A stretch of DNA of 64,000 nt from Cytomitobacter sp965233535 (GCA_965233535.1 OZ247489.1:124001-188000), one strand, 5' to 3'; positions 35,163-44,915 are shown, numbered from the stretch's first letter. Numbers and translations: made by a program. Notes: a model not told the origin generated them from the sequence alone.

Positions 35163-35984
35163 ATGCTGAAATTTTCTAAAATAGTGTGCAATGGGGTTCA
35201 AGAGAATAAAATTTATAATTTTATAACTTTTGTGAATGATGTTAAGGGAAGATATTCTATTGTATTTGCTCATGATATTTTAGGTAATCATAATGATTTT
35301 CAGTTTTTATTTAAAGAATTTACATCTCATTCAATTATTACAGTTGATCTTGCTGGCCATGCTTTGAGTAATTCACTCAATACATATTCGTATGATCAAT
35401 ACCTTCAAGACTGCTTATCTGTATTGAATGTTACGGGATGTAAGAATGTGATTTGGATTGGACAAGGGATTGGTGGAATTTTAGGAGCTACTCTTGCTTC
35501 ATATGAAAATAGCCCTATCTTTGGGTTAGTTGCTTTTGATATTACGCAATTAATGAATGCAAATGTGAATATGGTTGATGTTGAATATAATCATGATACT
35601 TTGCGAGAGGCATGTGCAGAATTTTATAAAAAATATGAAGGGATAGACAGGCAAACTCTATCTCAGATGTTTTTACATAGATATAAAATTATGAATTGTC
35701 ATTTTACGCATAATTATGATTTACATTTAGTTTCTCAGGTAGAAAGTTTTTTTAATGTTAATGTTACGGAATGTTTAGATAAAGTGAAGTGTCATTCTCT
35801 TATCATAGATGATCAAAATAAATTAAATTTAACTAATGAAAAAATCACTGTTAAACATGTAGATAAAGTATTGGTTCTTATGCATCAAAAGGAACATTTG
35901 GGTTGGGTTAAAGATTGGGTAGAAAATATATTAAGCACCCCAGAATTCTTTTTAGATCGTTATAGAAAAAGTAATGAAAATTGA
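35163..35984 (+). CDS. alpha/beta-hydrolase-fold protein lacking the nucleophile serine
   Basis: 273 residues with the alpha/beta-hydrolase layout: IVFAHDILGNHNDFQFLF (oxyanion region), TVDLAGHALSNSLNTYSYDQYLQDC, elbow IWIGQGIGGILGATLAS and a C-terminal HQKEHLGWV with a possible His. The elbow is G-Q-G-I-G-G where enzymes have G-x-S-x-G-G, so Ser is replaced by Gln. It overlaps the start of recJ by 4 bases and is probably co-translated with it. Function unknown; likely non-hydrolytic or a decaying esterase. Confidence 0.68.
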   Translation: MLKFSKIVCNGVQENKIYNFITFVNDVKGRYSIVFAHDILGNHNDFQFLFKEFTSHSIITVDLAGHALSNSLNTYSYDQYLQDCLSVLNVTGCKNVIWIGQGIGGILGATLASYENSPIFGLVAFDITQLMNANVNMVDVEYNHDTLREACAEFYKKYEGIDRQTLSQMFLHRYKIMNCHFTHNYDLHLVSQVESFFNVNVTECLDKVKCHSLIIDDQNKLNLTNEKITVKHVDKVLVLMHQKEHLGWVKDWVENILSTPEFFLDRYRKSNEN

Positions 35985-37612
35985 ACACTATTAAAAATAA
36001 TATATGGGTTCAAGAGCAATTAGATGTATCTTTAATAAAACGATTATCTGAATCATATGATGTATCTTATTTAGAGGCTGTGTTTTTACATAACCGAATT
36101 GAAGATGCACATCAATTTTTAAATTATAAAATTTCTGATTATATTAAAAGTACACAATTAATAGATATGCATAAAACAATAGCGCGTATTAAGCTTGCAA
36201 TAGAAAAGAAAGAAAAAGTAGCAATCTTCGGAGATTATGATGTGGATGGAATCACATCTACTGCAATGTTTATAAAGCTTTTTCAAGCATATGGAATAGA
36301 GCATGTTTATAGGATTCCTAATAGAGAAGATGGGTATGGTCATGATGCAAAAAGTGTACGCAGCGTAAATGCATCTCTAGTAATAATGCTTGACTGTGGG
36401 AGTAGTGCAGGAAGTGAATTTTCAAAAATTGGGAAGGATATTTGCATAATAGATCACCATCAAACCAGTAAGAATCCTGATGTGTTTAGTTTTGCAAACC
36501 CACATAGAAAAGATGTAGACCCTAGAACTCAAGAAAATTTCCTAGACTTATGTACAGCAGGACTTTGTTTTATTGTGATTTTCCATTTAATGAATGAATT
36601 GAAACACATTAGTGTGAAATTTGATTTTAAAAATTTATTAGACTTAGTTGCGTTAGGAACAATCGGTGATTGCATGAAGTTAACGCATTTAAATAGAGCT
36701 TATGTACAATATGGATTGAAATTAATTTCTTTGCAGAATGGTTTAGGTATTAAATTTTTGTGTGAAAGCTTGAGGTTAGAAAAAATCACAGCCTCACAAG
36801 CTGCATTTTATATTTGTCCATGTATTAATGCTGCGGGTAGAGTTGGGTCATCTGATATAGCTTTAAAATTACTATGTACTAATAATATTGAGGATGCTTA
36901 TAAATTATCTAAAACTTTAATTGGGTTGAATGAGCGTAGAAAAATGCTAGAACAAAAATCTTTGGAAGAAATACTGCCAAATATTCAAGAAAGCAATTGT
37001 ATTATTGAAGCAAATGCTGATTGGCACCCGGGGATAGTTGGTATATTAGCAGGAAGAATTAAAGAAAAATTCAATAGACCTTCATTTGTTTTGTATAAAA
37101 AAGGAATTTTTTGGAAAGGCTCAGCTAGGTCAATTACTGGTGTTAATATTGGAGTTTCTATACATGAAGCTATTTTGGCAGGTTTTGCAGAAAGTGGGGG
37201 AGGTCATGCAATGGCAGGTGGAGTTACAGTTCATGAAGATAAATATTTAGATTGGAAAGCATTTATGCAAAAAAATATTAAAGTTACTATATCAAAACCT
37301 ACATTAAAAATAGATTGCAGTATGACACTAAAATCAGTTTTCAGTAGCAATGTAGCAAAAGTAAGTCCATTTGGGACAGGAAACCTTTCCCCTTATGTTT
37401 TAGTTCAGAAAATATGGTTAGAAAATGCTGTGATTTATAAAGAGCATGTTAGATTGACATTAAATGAAAATGGATTTAAATGTAATGTTTTTGCATTTAG
37501 ATGGTTTGATTTTTTTAATTTGCTTCCGATAAGAAATTTTGTAGATATTGTTGTTAGTGTTAATGAGGATAATAAAGTGTTTATTGTAGATATGCGAAAA
37601 TCTTCTGAATAG
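35981..37612 (+). CDS. recJ: single-strand DNA 5'-3' exonuclease RecJ
   Basis: DHH-family exonuclease of recombination and mismatch repair. It shows IFGDYDVDGITSTAMF, VIMLDCGSS, the signature IDHHQ, and in the second half DWHPGIVGILAGRIKEKFNRPSFV and SGGGHAMAGG of the DHHA1 domain. 543 residues, normal. The start is TTG at 35981, overlapping the preceding gene's TGA, with no other start before the conserved DYDVDG region that fits better. Confidence 0.94.
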   Translation: MNTIKNNIWVQEQLDVSLIKRLSESYDVSYLEAVFLHNRIEDAHQFLNYKISDYIKSTQLIDMHKTIARIKLAIEKKEKVAIFGDYDVDGITSTAMFIKLFQAYGIEHVYRIPNREDGYGHDAKSVRSVNASLVIMLDCGSSAGSEFSKIGKDICIIDHHQTSKNPDVFSFANPHRKDVDPRTQENFLDLCTAGLCFIVIFHLMNELKHISVKFDFKNLLDLVALGTIGDCMKLTHLNRAYVQYGLKLISLQNGLGIKFLCESLRLEKITASQAAFYICPCINAAGRVGSSDIALKLLCTNNIEDAYKLSKTLIGLNERRKMLEQKSLEEILPNIQESNCIIEANADWHPGIVGILAGRIKEKFNRPSFVLYKKGIFWKGSARSITGVNIGVSIHEAILAGFAESGGGHAMAGGVTVHEDKYLDWKAFMQKNIKVTISKPTLKIDCSMTLKSVFSSNVAKVSPFGTGNLSPYVLVQKIWLENAVIYKEHVRLTLNENGFKCNVFAFRWFDFFNLLPIRNFVDIVVSVNEDNKVFIVDMRKSSE

Positions 37613-37710
37613 TGTCAAAGTATTGATATAAATTAGCATGAACTTAAGATGAAAATTGATCTAAATTCAACCTTTATAACATTGGTATATTGTGATATTT
37701 TTTGTCTTAT

Positions 37711-39042
37711 ATGTCTGTGATAACTCGTTTTGCTCCTTCTCCTACTGGTGATTTACATATTGGTGGAATACGTACTGCAATTTTCAACTGGTTGTTTGCT
37801 AAAGCAAATGATGGAAAATTTTTATTACGAATTGAAGATACCGATAATGATAGATCTGATAATGCATACTTAAAGTCCATTATAGATGGTTTATCTTGGT
37901 TGGGGTTAAATTGGGATGAAGAAATTATGCATCAATCCGATAATGTGAGTTACCATCAAAGTATTGCATATCAATTATTAGAATTAGGACATGCTTATAA
38001 ATGTTATTTAACTTCAGATGAATTAGAAGAAATCAAAGCAAATAATGATATTAGCAAGTTAAGAAAGTATAGAGATAGCAAAGAAGAGTTATCGTTAGCA
38101 TATGTTATTAGATTTAAAATGCCATTAGACGGCTCAGTTGTAATGAATGATTTAGTGCAAGGTAAAATCACTGTAAATTATAATAAATTAGAAGATTTTA
38201 TTATTTTAAGACAAGATGGTAATCCAACTTATCCATTAGCATGTGTGGCAGATGATCATAAAATGGAAATCACCAATGTAATTAGAGGTGATGATCATAT
38301 TATTAATGCCTTTAAACAAATTGCAATTTATAACGCTTTAGGGTGGAGATATCCTATATATGCGCATATTCCTTTGATACATAATTCTGAAGGTAAGAAA
38401 TTATCTAAAAGATCAGGTGATGTGGGTATTAGTCATTATAAGAATTTAGGTATTTTACCTGAAGCAATGTTTAATTATTTGCTTAGATTAGGTTGGAGTC
38501 ATGGAGATGATGAAATTATAAGTGTAGAGCAAGCAATTGATTGGTTTGATTTGAAAAATGTAGGAAAGTCTCCATCTCAACTTGATATGGATAAGTTAAT
38601 GCATATAAACAGTGTATATATTAGGCAAAAAAATAATAGTGAAATTGAGTCTCTTTTAAGAAATTCTGATTTACAGTTAACAGAAGAGAAGTGGGGAATG
38701 TTGAAAAACTCTATTCCTTCCTTGAAAATACGATCACAAACAATAGTAGAGTTGAAAAACATGGCACATGATTTTTTTGGAAGTAAATTGCCAAAATACA
38801 CTATTGAGAGTCCAGAAATTTCAGTAGAAGTAAGAGATTTTTTGATAAACTGGATTCCTACTACATCTGAAAGTGATTTTAGATCTTCACTAGATGCAGT
38901 TCAAATTAAATTGAGAGATATTGCTCCATTTATTAGATTCGCTTTATCTGGAAGGAAAGTATCACCTAGTATTTTTGAAATGATTGAATCTCTAGGAGTA
39001 GAATTATCAAAGTACAGATTGAATTATGCTCTTAGAATATAA
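37711..39042 (+). CDS. gltX: glutamyl-tRNA synthetase
   Basis: Class I synthetase charging tRNA-Glu. Start set at ATG 37711 (MSVITRFAPSPTG) rather than the TTG at 37702. HIGH motif as HIGG in FAPSPTGDLHIGGIRTA, KMSKS motif as KLSKRSGD, and RIEDTDNDRS. 443 residues. Alphaproteobacteria often carry two GltX proteins, one mischarging tRNA-Gln for the GatCAB pathway; this one cannot be assigned to either role by eye. The next two transport genes follow at 13 and 11 bases. Confidence 0.95.
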   Translation: MSVITRFAPSPTGDLHIGGIRTAIFNWLFAKANDGKFLLRIEDTDNDRSDNAYLKSIIDGLSWLGLNWDEEIMHQSDNVSYHQSIAYQLLELGHAYKCYLTSDELEEIKANNDISKLRKYRDSKEELSLAYVIRFKMPLDGSVVMNDLVQGKITVNYNKLEDFIILRQDGNPTYPLACVADDHKMEITNVIRGDDHIINAFKQIAIYNALGWRYPIYAHIPLIHNSEGKKLSKRSGDVGISHYKNLGILPEAMFNYLLRLGWSHGDDEIISVEQAIDWFDLKNVGKSPSQLDMDKLMHINSVYIRQKNNSEIESLLRNSDLQLTEEKWGMLKNSIPSLKIRSQTIVELKNMAHDFFGSKLPKYTIESPEISVEVRDFLINWIPTTSESDFRSSLDAVQIKLRDIAPFIRFALSGRKVSPSIFEMIESLGVELSKYRLNYALRI

Positions 39043-39055
39043 TATAATTTAAATA

Positions 39056-40507
39056 ATGTTGTTTAGATTTTTTTCTCAAAGATTTCCACTTAAAAGAGTT
39101 ATTTTGAATATAGTTTGCATTTCTCTGGTTATATATTCCAGCTTTTTGATTACTAATTGGTATAGTGGATTCTATGGTGCTCTTGCAACTCCAAATTCGA
39201 ATTTAGTGTATTTTATGTTACTTTTCATATTTTACAGCTCAATTTCACATATTAGTTTGAATATTAAAGAAGGTAATGAGTATTTAATGAGCCTGCAGTG
39301 GAGATCATATATTATTAATAATATCATAAAAAAAATTAACCCTGCATTGATAAATATAGATAATCCAGATCAAAGATTATGTGAAGATAGTGCAGAGTTC
39401 ACATCATTGTTTACTACATTGATTTTTGATTTAATTCTTAATATAGCAGCATTAATTACATTTATTATTATTCTATCTCAAGTTGTGACTTTGAGCACAG
39501 CTTTTAAATTGGTGTCCGGAATGCTATTGTATACGCTATTATGCAATCATTTTTTCAGTTTATATATTAATAAAATTTTGTTGAACTTAGGTGAAAAAGA
39601 TGAAACAAATGAAGCGAACCTTAGGTCATATGTTTATCAATTGCATCAAAAAAAATATGGATTTGATTTTGTATTAAAAAGCAAAGTCTTTACCTCAATA
39701 AAGCGTTTGGCTTCTCATAAATATGTATATTCTAAATATAGAGTTTTGATATCTTTTTTGCAGAAATTGACAGATGAAAATGTTGGAATGATTATGCCTT
39801 ATATATTATTGTTTATATTTTTTAGGCGTAATTTAGGTGATATAGGATTGACGATGAAAGTTGTTCATTGTTTAACTATGATTAAATTTAGAATGATGTT
39901 TTTCGGTGAAAATTTACATAAAATATATCAATGTAAAATTGGCTATATTCGTTTAAAGAAATATATTAATCATGTTATAAGCAATCAGAGCACAAATTTG
40001 AAGCATGTTGAATCATTTGATGACTTTAGTTTTGATTTTCAATCTATATGCGTAAATAATAAAAAATTATTGTCAAATATTAAATTTGGAGTTCAGCCAG
40101 GAAAATCTTTATGTTTATATGGGCAGTCAGGAATAGGAAAAACCACCTTATTGCGTTATCTGAATAACTCAATTTCTGAAGCTTCTGGGTTAGTATATTA
40201 TAAGGGTAGAGCTAGATTTTTATGTTTACAAAATTTGAAAGATTATATTTCATTGATTTCAGGATGTGAATTAGAATTCTTATCACAAGGTGAATTACAA
40301 AAAAAATGTGTTGATTGCTTAATTATAGATAGCCCAGATTGGATTGTATGGGATGAATTTTGTTTAGGATTGTCTAGGAATGATATTTTGGAAGAATTCA
40401 CTAGGTTGAAATCTAATTTAGTTAACACTGGCTTAATTGTACTATCTCAAGATAAAATGGATCTCTGTGACAATAACATTGAATTGGAGAAATTTCGTGC
40501 TACATAA
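39056..40507 (+). CDS. ABC transporter, fused membrane and ATPase domains (YddA/SbmA-like)
   Basis: 483 residues. N-terminal ~280 residues contain about six membrane segments and the ABC_membrane_2 motif IDNPDQRLCED, as in YddA and the ABCD family. The C-terminal ATPase has Walker A LYGQSGIGKTTLLR, a signature reading LSQGE instead of LSGGQ and a Walker B region DWIVWDEF. The nucleotide domain is compact (~150 residues). Substrate unknown; relatives carry peptides, vitamin B12 or fatty acyl compounds. Sits in a gltX-ABC-EamA cluster. Confidence 0.8.
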   Translation: MLFRFFSQRFPLKRVILNIVCISLVIYSSFLITNWYSGFYGALATPNSNLVYFMLLFIFYSSISHISLNIKEGNEYLMSLQWRSYIINNIIKKINPALINIDNPDQRLCEDSAEFTSLFTTLIFDLILNIAALITFIIILSQVVTLSTAFKLVSGMLLYTLLCNHFFSLYINKILLNLGEKDETNEANLRSYVYQLHQKKYGFDFVLKSKVFTSIKRLASHKYVYSKYRVLISFLQKLTDENVGMIMPYILLFIFFRRNLGDIGLTMKVVHCLTMIKFRMMFFGENLHKIYQCKIGYIRLKKYINHVISNQSTNLKHVESFDDFSFDFQSICVNNKKLLSNIKFGVQPGKSLCLYGQSGIGKTTLLRYLNNSISEASGLVYYKGRARFLCLQNLKDYISLISGCELEFLSQGELQKKCVDCLIIDSPDWIVWDEFCLGLSRNDILEEFTRLKSNLVNTGLIVLSQDKMDLCDNNIELEKFRAT

Positions 40508-40518
40508 AGGAGATTATT

Positions 40519-41382
40519 ATGAATAAGAGAGTTCTTGCTATATTGAAAAATATGGAACCCTTTGTACTTCGAATTCTTCCATTTGTATATATACTGTCCT
40601 ATGTTTGTATTTTGTTTTTGATGAAAAAAGTTAATTTAGATTCCAGTGTAAAAGCATTAGTTAGATTTGCAATATCATTTATTATGTTAATTCCTATGTT
40701 TATGATCCATTCAGATAAGTTAAAAACAAATAATCATAAGATATATTTGCTGAGGGCAGTGATTGCTACAGTTGCTGTATTACTTACGTATAAAGTTTAT
40801 AACCAGTTGCCATTTGCAAGCGCTACATCTATATCGCTAAGTGAACCTTTATTTAGTGCTTTACTTTCATTTATTATATTGAAAGAGCGCATTTCAAATA
40901 AAAAGTGGTTGATGTTGTTTTTAGGTTATATAGGTGTGCTATTTTCAATTTGGCCAATAGATTTTTCAAATAAGTATTTATACCTACAGTTTCTTTTGTT
41001 GATTGCTAATGTAATTGTATCTTTAAATAGCATTATAGTAAAAAAATTAAGTGTTTCAGAAAACGCTACTACAGTCTTATTTTATATGTACTTATATATT
41101 GTTCCAAGTTTGATTATGATTAACTTATTTCTTGGTAATAATTTAAATGGTGTATTCACGTTTACAAATATGAAAATATTGATTCCAATTGGGATCTTAG
41201 GAGCGTTGAATAATTTGCTGATGATTTACTCATTAAAGAAACTTCCTGTCTCAACCTTTACATCAGCTCAGTATTTTAGAATTTTTCTTGCTACTATACT
41301 GACTTTTTATGCTGGAGAATCTATTTCATGCAATGAAGTTATTGGAAGTATTATTATTGTAGTGAGTGCTGCACTTATATAA
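40519..41382 (+). CDS. EamA/DMT-family permease
   Basis: 287 residues with about ten membrane helices in two similar halves, each like the EamA domain. The first half ends with the family pattern NQLPFASATSISLSEPLFSALLSFIILKERIS. In Rickettsia related proteins import S-adenosylmethionine; a host-metabolite uptake role is likely here, but the substrate is inference. AGGAG ribosome site; 11 bases after the ABC gene. Confidence 0.82.
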   Translation: MNKRVLAILKNMEPFVLRILPFVYILSYVCILFLMKKVNLDSSVKALVRFAISFIMLIPMFMIHSDKLKTNNHKIYLLRAVIATVAVLLTYKVYNQLPFASATSISLSEPLFSALLSFIILKERISNKKWLMLFLGYIGVLFSIWPIDFSNKYLYLQFLLLIANVIVSLNSIIVKKLSVSENATTVLFYMYLYIVPSLIMINLFLGNNLNGVFTFTNMKILIPIGILGALNNLLMIYSLKKLPVSTFTSAQYFRIFLATILTFYAGESISCNEVIGSIIIVVSAALI

Positions 41383-41446
41383 TAATATTTTATAAAAGGG
41401 TGGTAAAATAATTCAAAAATTATGAGTGATCTAAATTATTATAAGA

Positions 41447-41818
41447 TTATAAAAGTTTCCATGCTCCATTTTCCTCTTTCCATACTTTTCCTATTTTCTT
41501 TGCTTGCTCTGAAGTGATTTCAGGATTCCATAAGATATTTCCTGATTTATATTCGCCCTTACAGTTAAAATAAAAATGTATATCAAACTTAAGATCTAGC
41601 TTTGTATCAGTAATGAGAATAGGTTGATCCTTTGCATAAATGCTATTTTTATCTCCATGTGGAAGAAATGTGCGGAATTTCCATAATACATCATTTAATA
41701 TTTGCTCTTCATCTTCATTTTTGACTATAATCATTATAGTTTTTCCATGTTTGTATATTTTATATAATAGTGCAAATAAGTGCTTAATAGCATCTTTGTC
41801 ACAAAAATAAGTAATCAT
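41447..41818 (-). CDS. holC: DNA polymerase III chi subunit
   Basis: Clamp-loader accessory subunit linking the polymerase to SSB. 123 residues. The typical HolC core is visible: VLWKFRTFLPHGDKNSIYAKDQPILIT (family: LW-x-F-x-x-x-x-FLPHG) and the FHFYFNCKG strand. It overlaps the stop of the upstream antiporter gene by 4 bases. Presence in a small genome shows that the full proteobacterial replisome is kept. Confidence 0.85.
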   Translation of the reverse strand: MITYFCDKDAIKHLFALLYKIYKHGKTIMIIVKNEDEEQILNDVLWKFRTFLPHGDKNSIYAKDQPILITDTKLDLKFDIHFYFNCKGEYKSGNILWNPEITSEQAKKIGKVWKEENGAWKLL

Positions 41819-42972
41819 GATTTGTCCATTATATTTTTTACAATCACAATAAACAGTGCTCCAGCAGACAAAGATATAACTGTAGTTGAAATTACCCAGT
41901 TAATAAAATAAGGTATTACATTTGGTGATGCGCTGTATATATTAATTAATATAAATGCAAATTCACTAATCTGAGATAGCAAAATACTAGATTCAAAAGA
42001 CAGCTTCCTCTTCCACCCTAATAATCGTAAGCTTGTAGCGTTTATCAGAACTTTTATCATAGTAATTAAACATACAACAATCAAAATTGGAAATATATTT
42101 TGCATAATAAACTGCACATCAAAAAGAATTCCTATATATAAAAAGAATGACATCATTAACATTCCACTTAAAGGAGTTGAAAATGATAGAAGTAAGTTTT
42201 TTGGACCTATATTGCCTAAAATAAAACCACATAAAAATGCTCCATATACTCCCGATAACCCTAAATGTTCTGAGAACGCGGCGCATGCAAAACATGCAGT
42301 TACAGATATTAAAGCATTAAGTTCTGATATTTTGAAAATTTCTGAGTTGAAAAATCTGTGTACTGCTCTTAAATTTCCTTTGCTTAAAAATGATACTGCT
42401 GTAATCATGCTTAAAATTGAAATGAACATTTTGAAACCCAAGTTGTAAAGACTGTTATTGAACACAAGGTTTTTCAAAACCATAACCATTGGTGCTAACG
42501 CTAAATCTTGAGCAATTAGTATGCTAATAACTATAGATCCAACAGCAGTATTCATTTCATTAGCATTTTCTAAAATTTTAATTGCTACAGCAGTACTACT
42601 TAATGCAATCATGCAGGTTAGTAAAGCAATTGCTGTTTTGTCTAAATTAATGAAATATGCAATTCCAACACTGATTAATGCTCCAAACAATATTTGTATT
42701 AATACACATGTTACAGCGCTTTTCCATACTTTTTTAAATTCATGTACATTTAATTTTAATCCTACTGTAAAAAGCATGATCAACATTCCATAATCACCAA
42801 TCACACGCACTGCTTCTGTGTTTTTGATGCATTGTAATGTGTAAGGTCCCAACATTATCCCTGTAATAATATATCCCAGAATAGGAGGTTGTTTTAGCTT
42901 GATGAATAGCACAGCCATCACTGTACATACCATTAATACTATGGAAATCTCATTAATGCTTTCGAAGCCCAT
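41815..42972 (-). CDS. CPA2-type cation:proton antiporter (KefB-like membrane domain)
   Basis: 385 residues with about 12 membrane segments. Family features: KLKQPPILGYIITGIMLGP at the N-terminus, YGMLIMLFTVGLKL, ALLTCMIALSSTAVAIKIL, and VYGAFLCGFILGN. It lacks the TrkA-N/RCK domain that regulates full-length KefB/KefC, ending after the last helix. Likely exchanges K+ or Na+ for H+. Upstream of and overlapping holC. Confidence 0.85.
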   Translation of the reverse strand: MGFESINEISIVLMVCTVMAVLFIKLKQPPILGYIITGIMLGPYTLQCIKNTEAVRVIGDYGMLIMLFTVGLKLNVHEFKKVWKSAVTCVLIQILFGALISVGIAYFINLDKTAIALLTCMIALSSTAVAIKILENANEMNTAVGSIVISILIAQDLALAPMVMVLKNLVFNNSLYNLGFKMFISILSMITAVSFLSKGNLRAVHRFFNSEIFKISELNALISVTACFACAAFSEHLGLSGVYGAFLCGFILGNIGPKNLLLSFSTPLSGMLMMSFFLYIGILFDVQFIMQNIFPILIVVCLITMIKVLINATSLRLLGWKRKLSFESSILLSQISEFAFILINIYSASPNVIPYFINWVISTTVISLSAGALFIVIVKNIMDKS

Positions 42973-43068
42973 AATTTCATTGTCTCATAACTTCTATATT
43001 CTATAAAGATAGATATTTACATATACACATAAGCATATAATATGAATTATGATATAAGGAGCTGAATC

Positions 43069-43785
43069 ATGGATAGTAGTTTCTTGAGAATGTTTGAAGC
43101 AGCATGTTTAGTAGTATTTGGTATTTCTTTGATGTTGACTGTTCCTGTAGTATACGAGGCATATTTTGGAAAGCTGTTTAATTTTTTTGCAAAACGAAGT
43201 AGAAAAAAGGCTTTGTTGCGTGAATCACGGGCAATAGCTGATGAAATAGAAAAAATTGATTTTAGTCAGTTGAGTGATAATAAATTATCTGAACTGTCTG
43301 TTGCATTAAAAAGAAAAGTCAAAGATGCATACAATGCAAATGAAATGATTTATAAGGCTGATCTAATAAATGCATTTGCAATTGCTACAGAAGCATTAAA
43401 GAGAGTCTTTGATATAAAATGTAGCCAATATCAGATTTTTTTTGCAGTTGCTGTGTTGAAAAATGATCTCTTCTTAAACAATGAGCATTCATTATTAGAG
43501 TTTGATAATGTATATAATGAATGTGATAAAGTGGATCCTTATCTCATACTTTCTACTTATATTACTGCTATGATTTCTAAAGTTCGGCTTCCTTTCAATA
43601 TGCAATCGAAGCGTGCAGATATAGATAAAGTGTTCAAATTTCTTGAAATGTCCACAGGTCATGTTTTGCATAGTATGAGTGAAGATGTTCGTCGTCAACA
43701 ATATAAGTGTGATATTATTTATAGTAGTGATGTCGCTGCAAAATTTATTGAAAGTGAAATGCGTTATATTGATAAGTTGGAATAG
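43069..43785 (+). CDS. membrane-anchored SecA N-terminal-like protein, paralog A
   Basis: 238 residues. A membrane helix (about 11-32) is followed by the basic patch NFFAKRSRKKALLRES and then a region collinear with residues 20-175 of the SecA encoded downstream: IEKIDFSQLSDNKLSEL (SecA IEKVDLSQLSDNELSEM), AFAIATEALKRVF (SecA AFATVREAAKRVL) and VFKFLEMSTGHVLHSMSEDV plus RRQQYKCDIIY. Walker A (MKTGEGKTLV in SecA) and the NDYLAERD segment are replaced by unrelated sequence including EHSLLE, shared with paralog C. It stops before the DEAD motif. It cannot hydrolyse ATP like SecA. AAGGAG ribosome site. Function unknown; a regulator or adaptor of Sec is a guess. Confidence 0.75.
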   Translation: MDSSFLRMFEAACLVVFGISLMLTVPVVYEAYFGKLFNFFAKRSRKKALLRESRAIADEIEKIDFSQLSDNKLSELSVALKRKVKDAYNANEMIYKADLINAFAIATEALKRVFDIKCSQYQIFFAVAVLKNDLFLNNEHSLLEFDNVYNECDKVDPYLILSTYITAMISKVRLPFNMQSKRADIDKVFKFLEMSTGHVLHSMSEDVRRQQYKCDIIYSSDVAAKFIESEMRYIDKLE

Positions 43786-43848
43786 TTTTTAAATACAAAT
43801 GCAAAATCTTAACGTATAAAATAATGTTAATGTGTAGTATTTGATCAT

Positions 43849-44148
43849 ATGATGAGATTTGATTATGGAGCACTATTGTTTGCAGGTGTTTTTTCTGTTT
43901 TTACAATAGGATTGATTGTTTGTTTATATGCGTGGTTATATAAAGAGTTATATTATTTGATTGTTATAAAAATAAAGGAAAAAAAAGTTTTTGTGTGGCT
44001 TATTCTACTTGCTTCTATATTGTGGGTAAGCCCTATGTTTATCTTATTATTTAATTTTTTTGCAAGAAGAAGTAGAAAAAAAACTTTACGTGAATCACTA
44101 GATATAAAAAATTGACTTGAGTGAGGCAAGTGATAATGAATTATTCTA
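43849..44148 (+). pseudogene. SecA N-terminal-like paralog B, truncated and frameshifted
   Basis: An 88-codon frame encodes two membrane helices and the paralog signature NFFARRSRKKTLRES, then stops at 44113-44115. In the next frame the sequence continues IDLSEASDNELF, matching IDLSKLTDNELS of paralog C, and then stops at 44146-44148. So a frameshift cut off the SecA-like part and the rest has been deleted. The anchor portion might still be expressed. It shows the tandem family had at least three members. Confidence 0.7.
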
Positions 44149-44204
44149 AAATTAATATACAACATTAACTTGTTATATTTGAATATGTATGAGGGAGGTC
44201 GATT

Positions 44205-44915
44205 GTGATTAAGTTTTTTTTAAAAACATTATCATGGTTAATTATTGATGAGAGAGGACGAATTACGACTAAGTATATTCTTAGAATATCATTTGTCATA
44301 ATTGCTTTTTACATTTTTCTTGATGAATATTTTTACAATCTTTTTTCAAAACGAAGTGAAAAAAAGGCTTTATTGCGTGAATCACAGGATAGAGCTTATG
44401 GAGTAGAGAACATTGATTTAAGTAAGTTGACTGATAATGAATTATCTGAAATGACAGCTATATTTAGAAGTAAAATAGAAAATGACAATGTTATTAACAT
44501 TGATGATATTATAGTAGAGGCTTTTGCGACTGCTAAAGAAGCAGCAAAAAGAGTATTAAATATAAAATTTGATCAACACCAGATTTTTTGTGAAATTGCT
44601 TGTATAAGTAACTCTGTATCAGGAAGTGAACATTCATTGTTAGAGTGCAGTAAAGTAGGTAACAGTGTGCTTTCATCTTATTTTTTCGCTATAACGGGTC
44701 AAGCTCATATTGTCTGTGAAAGTGAAGATGAGGTTGTTACTACATCAAAGTATATGGATAAAGTGTTTAAATTTCTTGGCTTATCTACAGGTTGTGTTTT
44801 CCATGATATGAATGAAGATATTCGTAAGCAACAATATGATTATGATGTTATTTATTATTCTAAAAGCAGTCAAAAAATTGTTACAAGTGAAATATCTCAT
44901 AAGCGTTTTATATAA
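44205..44915 (+). CDS. membrane-anchored SecA N-terminal-like protein, paralog C
   Basis: 236 residues, GTG start after GGGAGG. One membrane helix (about 24-40), basic patch LFSKRSEKKALLRES, then SecA-like NIDLSKLTDNELSEMTAIFRSK, AFATAKEAAKRVLNI and MDKVFKFLGLSTGCVFHDMN plus EDIRKQQYDYDVIYY (SecA: MSKVFGFLGLSTGCILHHMG, DDVRKQQYACDITYA). The nucleotide-binding loop is absent, replaced by GSEHSLLECSKVGNS, related to paralog A. It is closer to SecA than paralog A is. Open frame, ribosome site and shared derived motif argue for a retained function. Confidence 0.75.
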   Translation: MIKFFLKTLSWLIIDERGRITTKYILRISFVIIAFYIFLDEYFYNLFSKRSEKKALLRESQDRAYGVENIDLSKLTDNELSEMTAIFRSKIENDNVINIDDIIVEAFATAKEAAKRVLNIKFDQHQIFCEIACISNSVSGSEHSLLECSKVGNSVLSSYFFAITGQAHIVCESEDEVVTTSKYMDKVFKFLGLSTGCVFHDMNEDIRKQQYDYDVIYYSKSSQKIVTSEISHKRFI

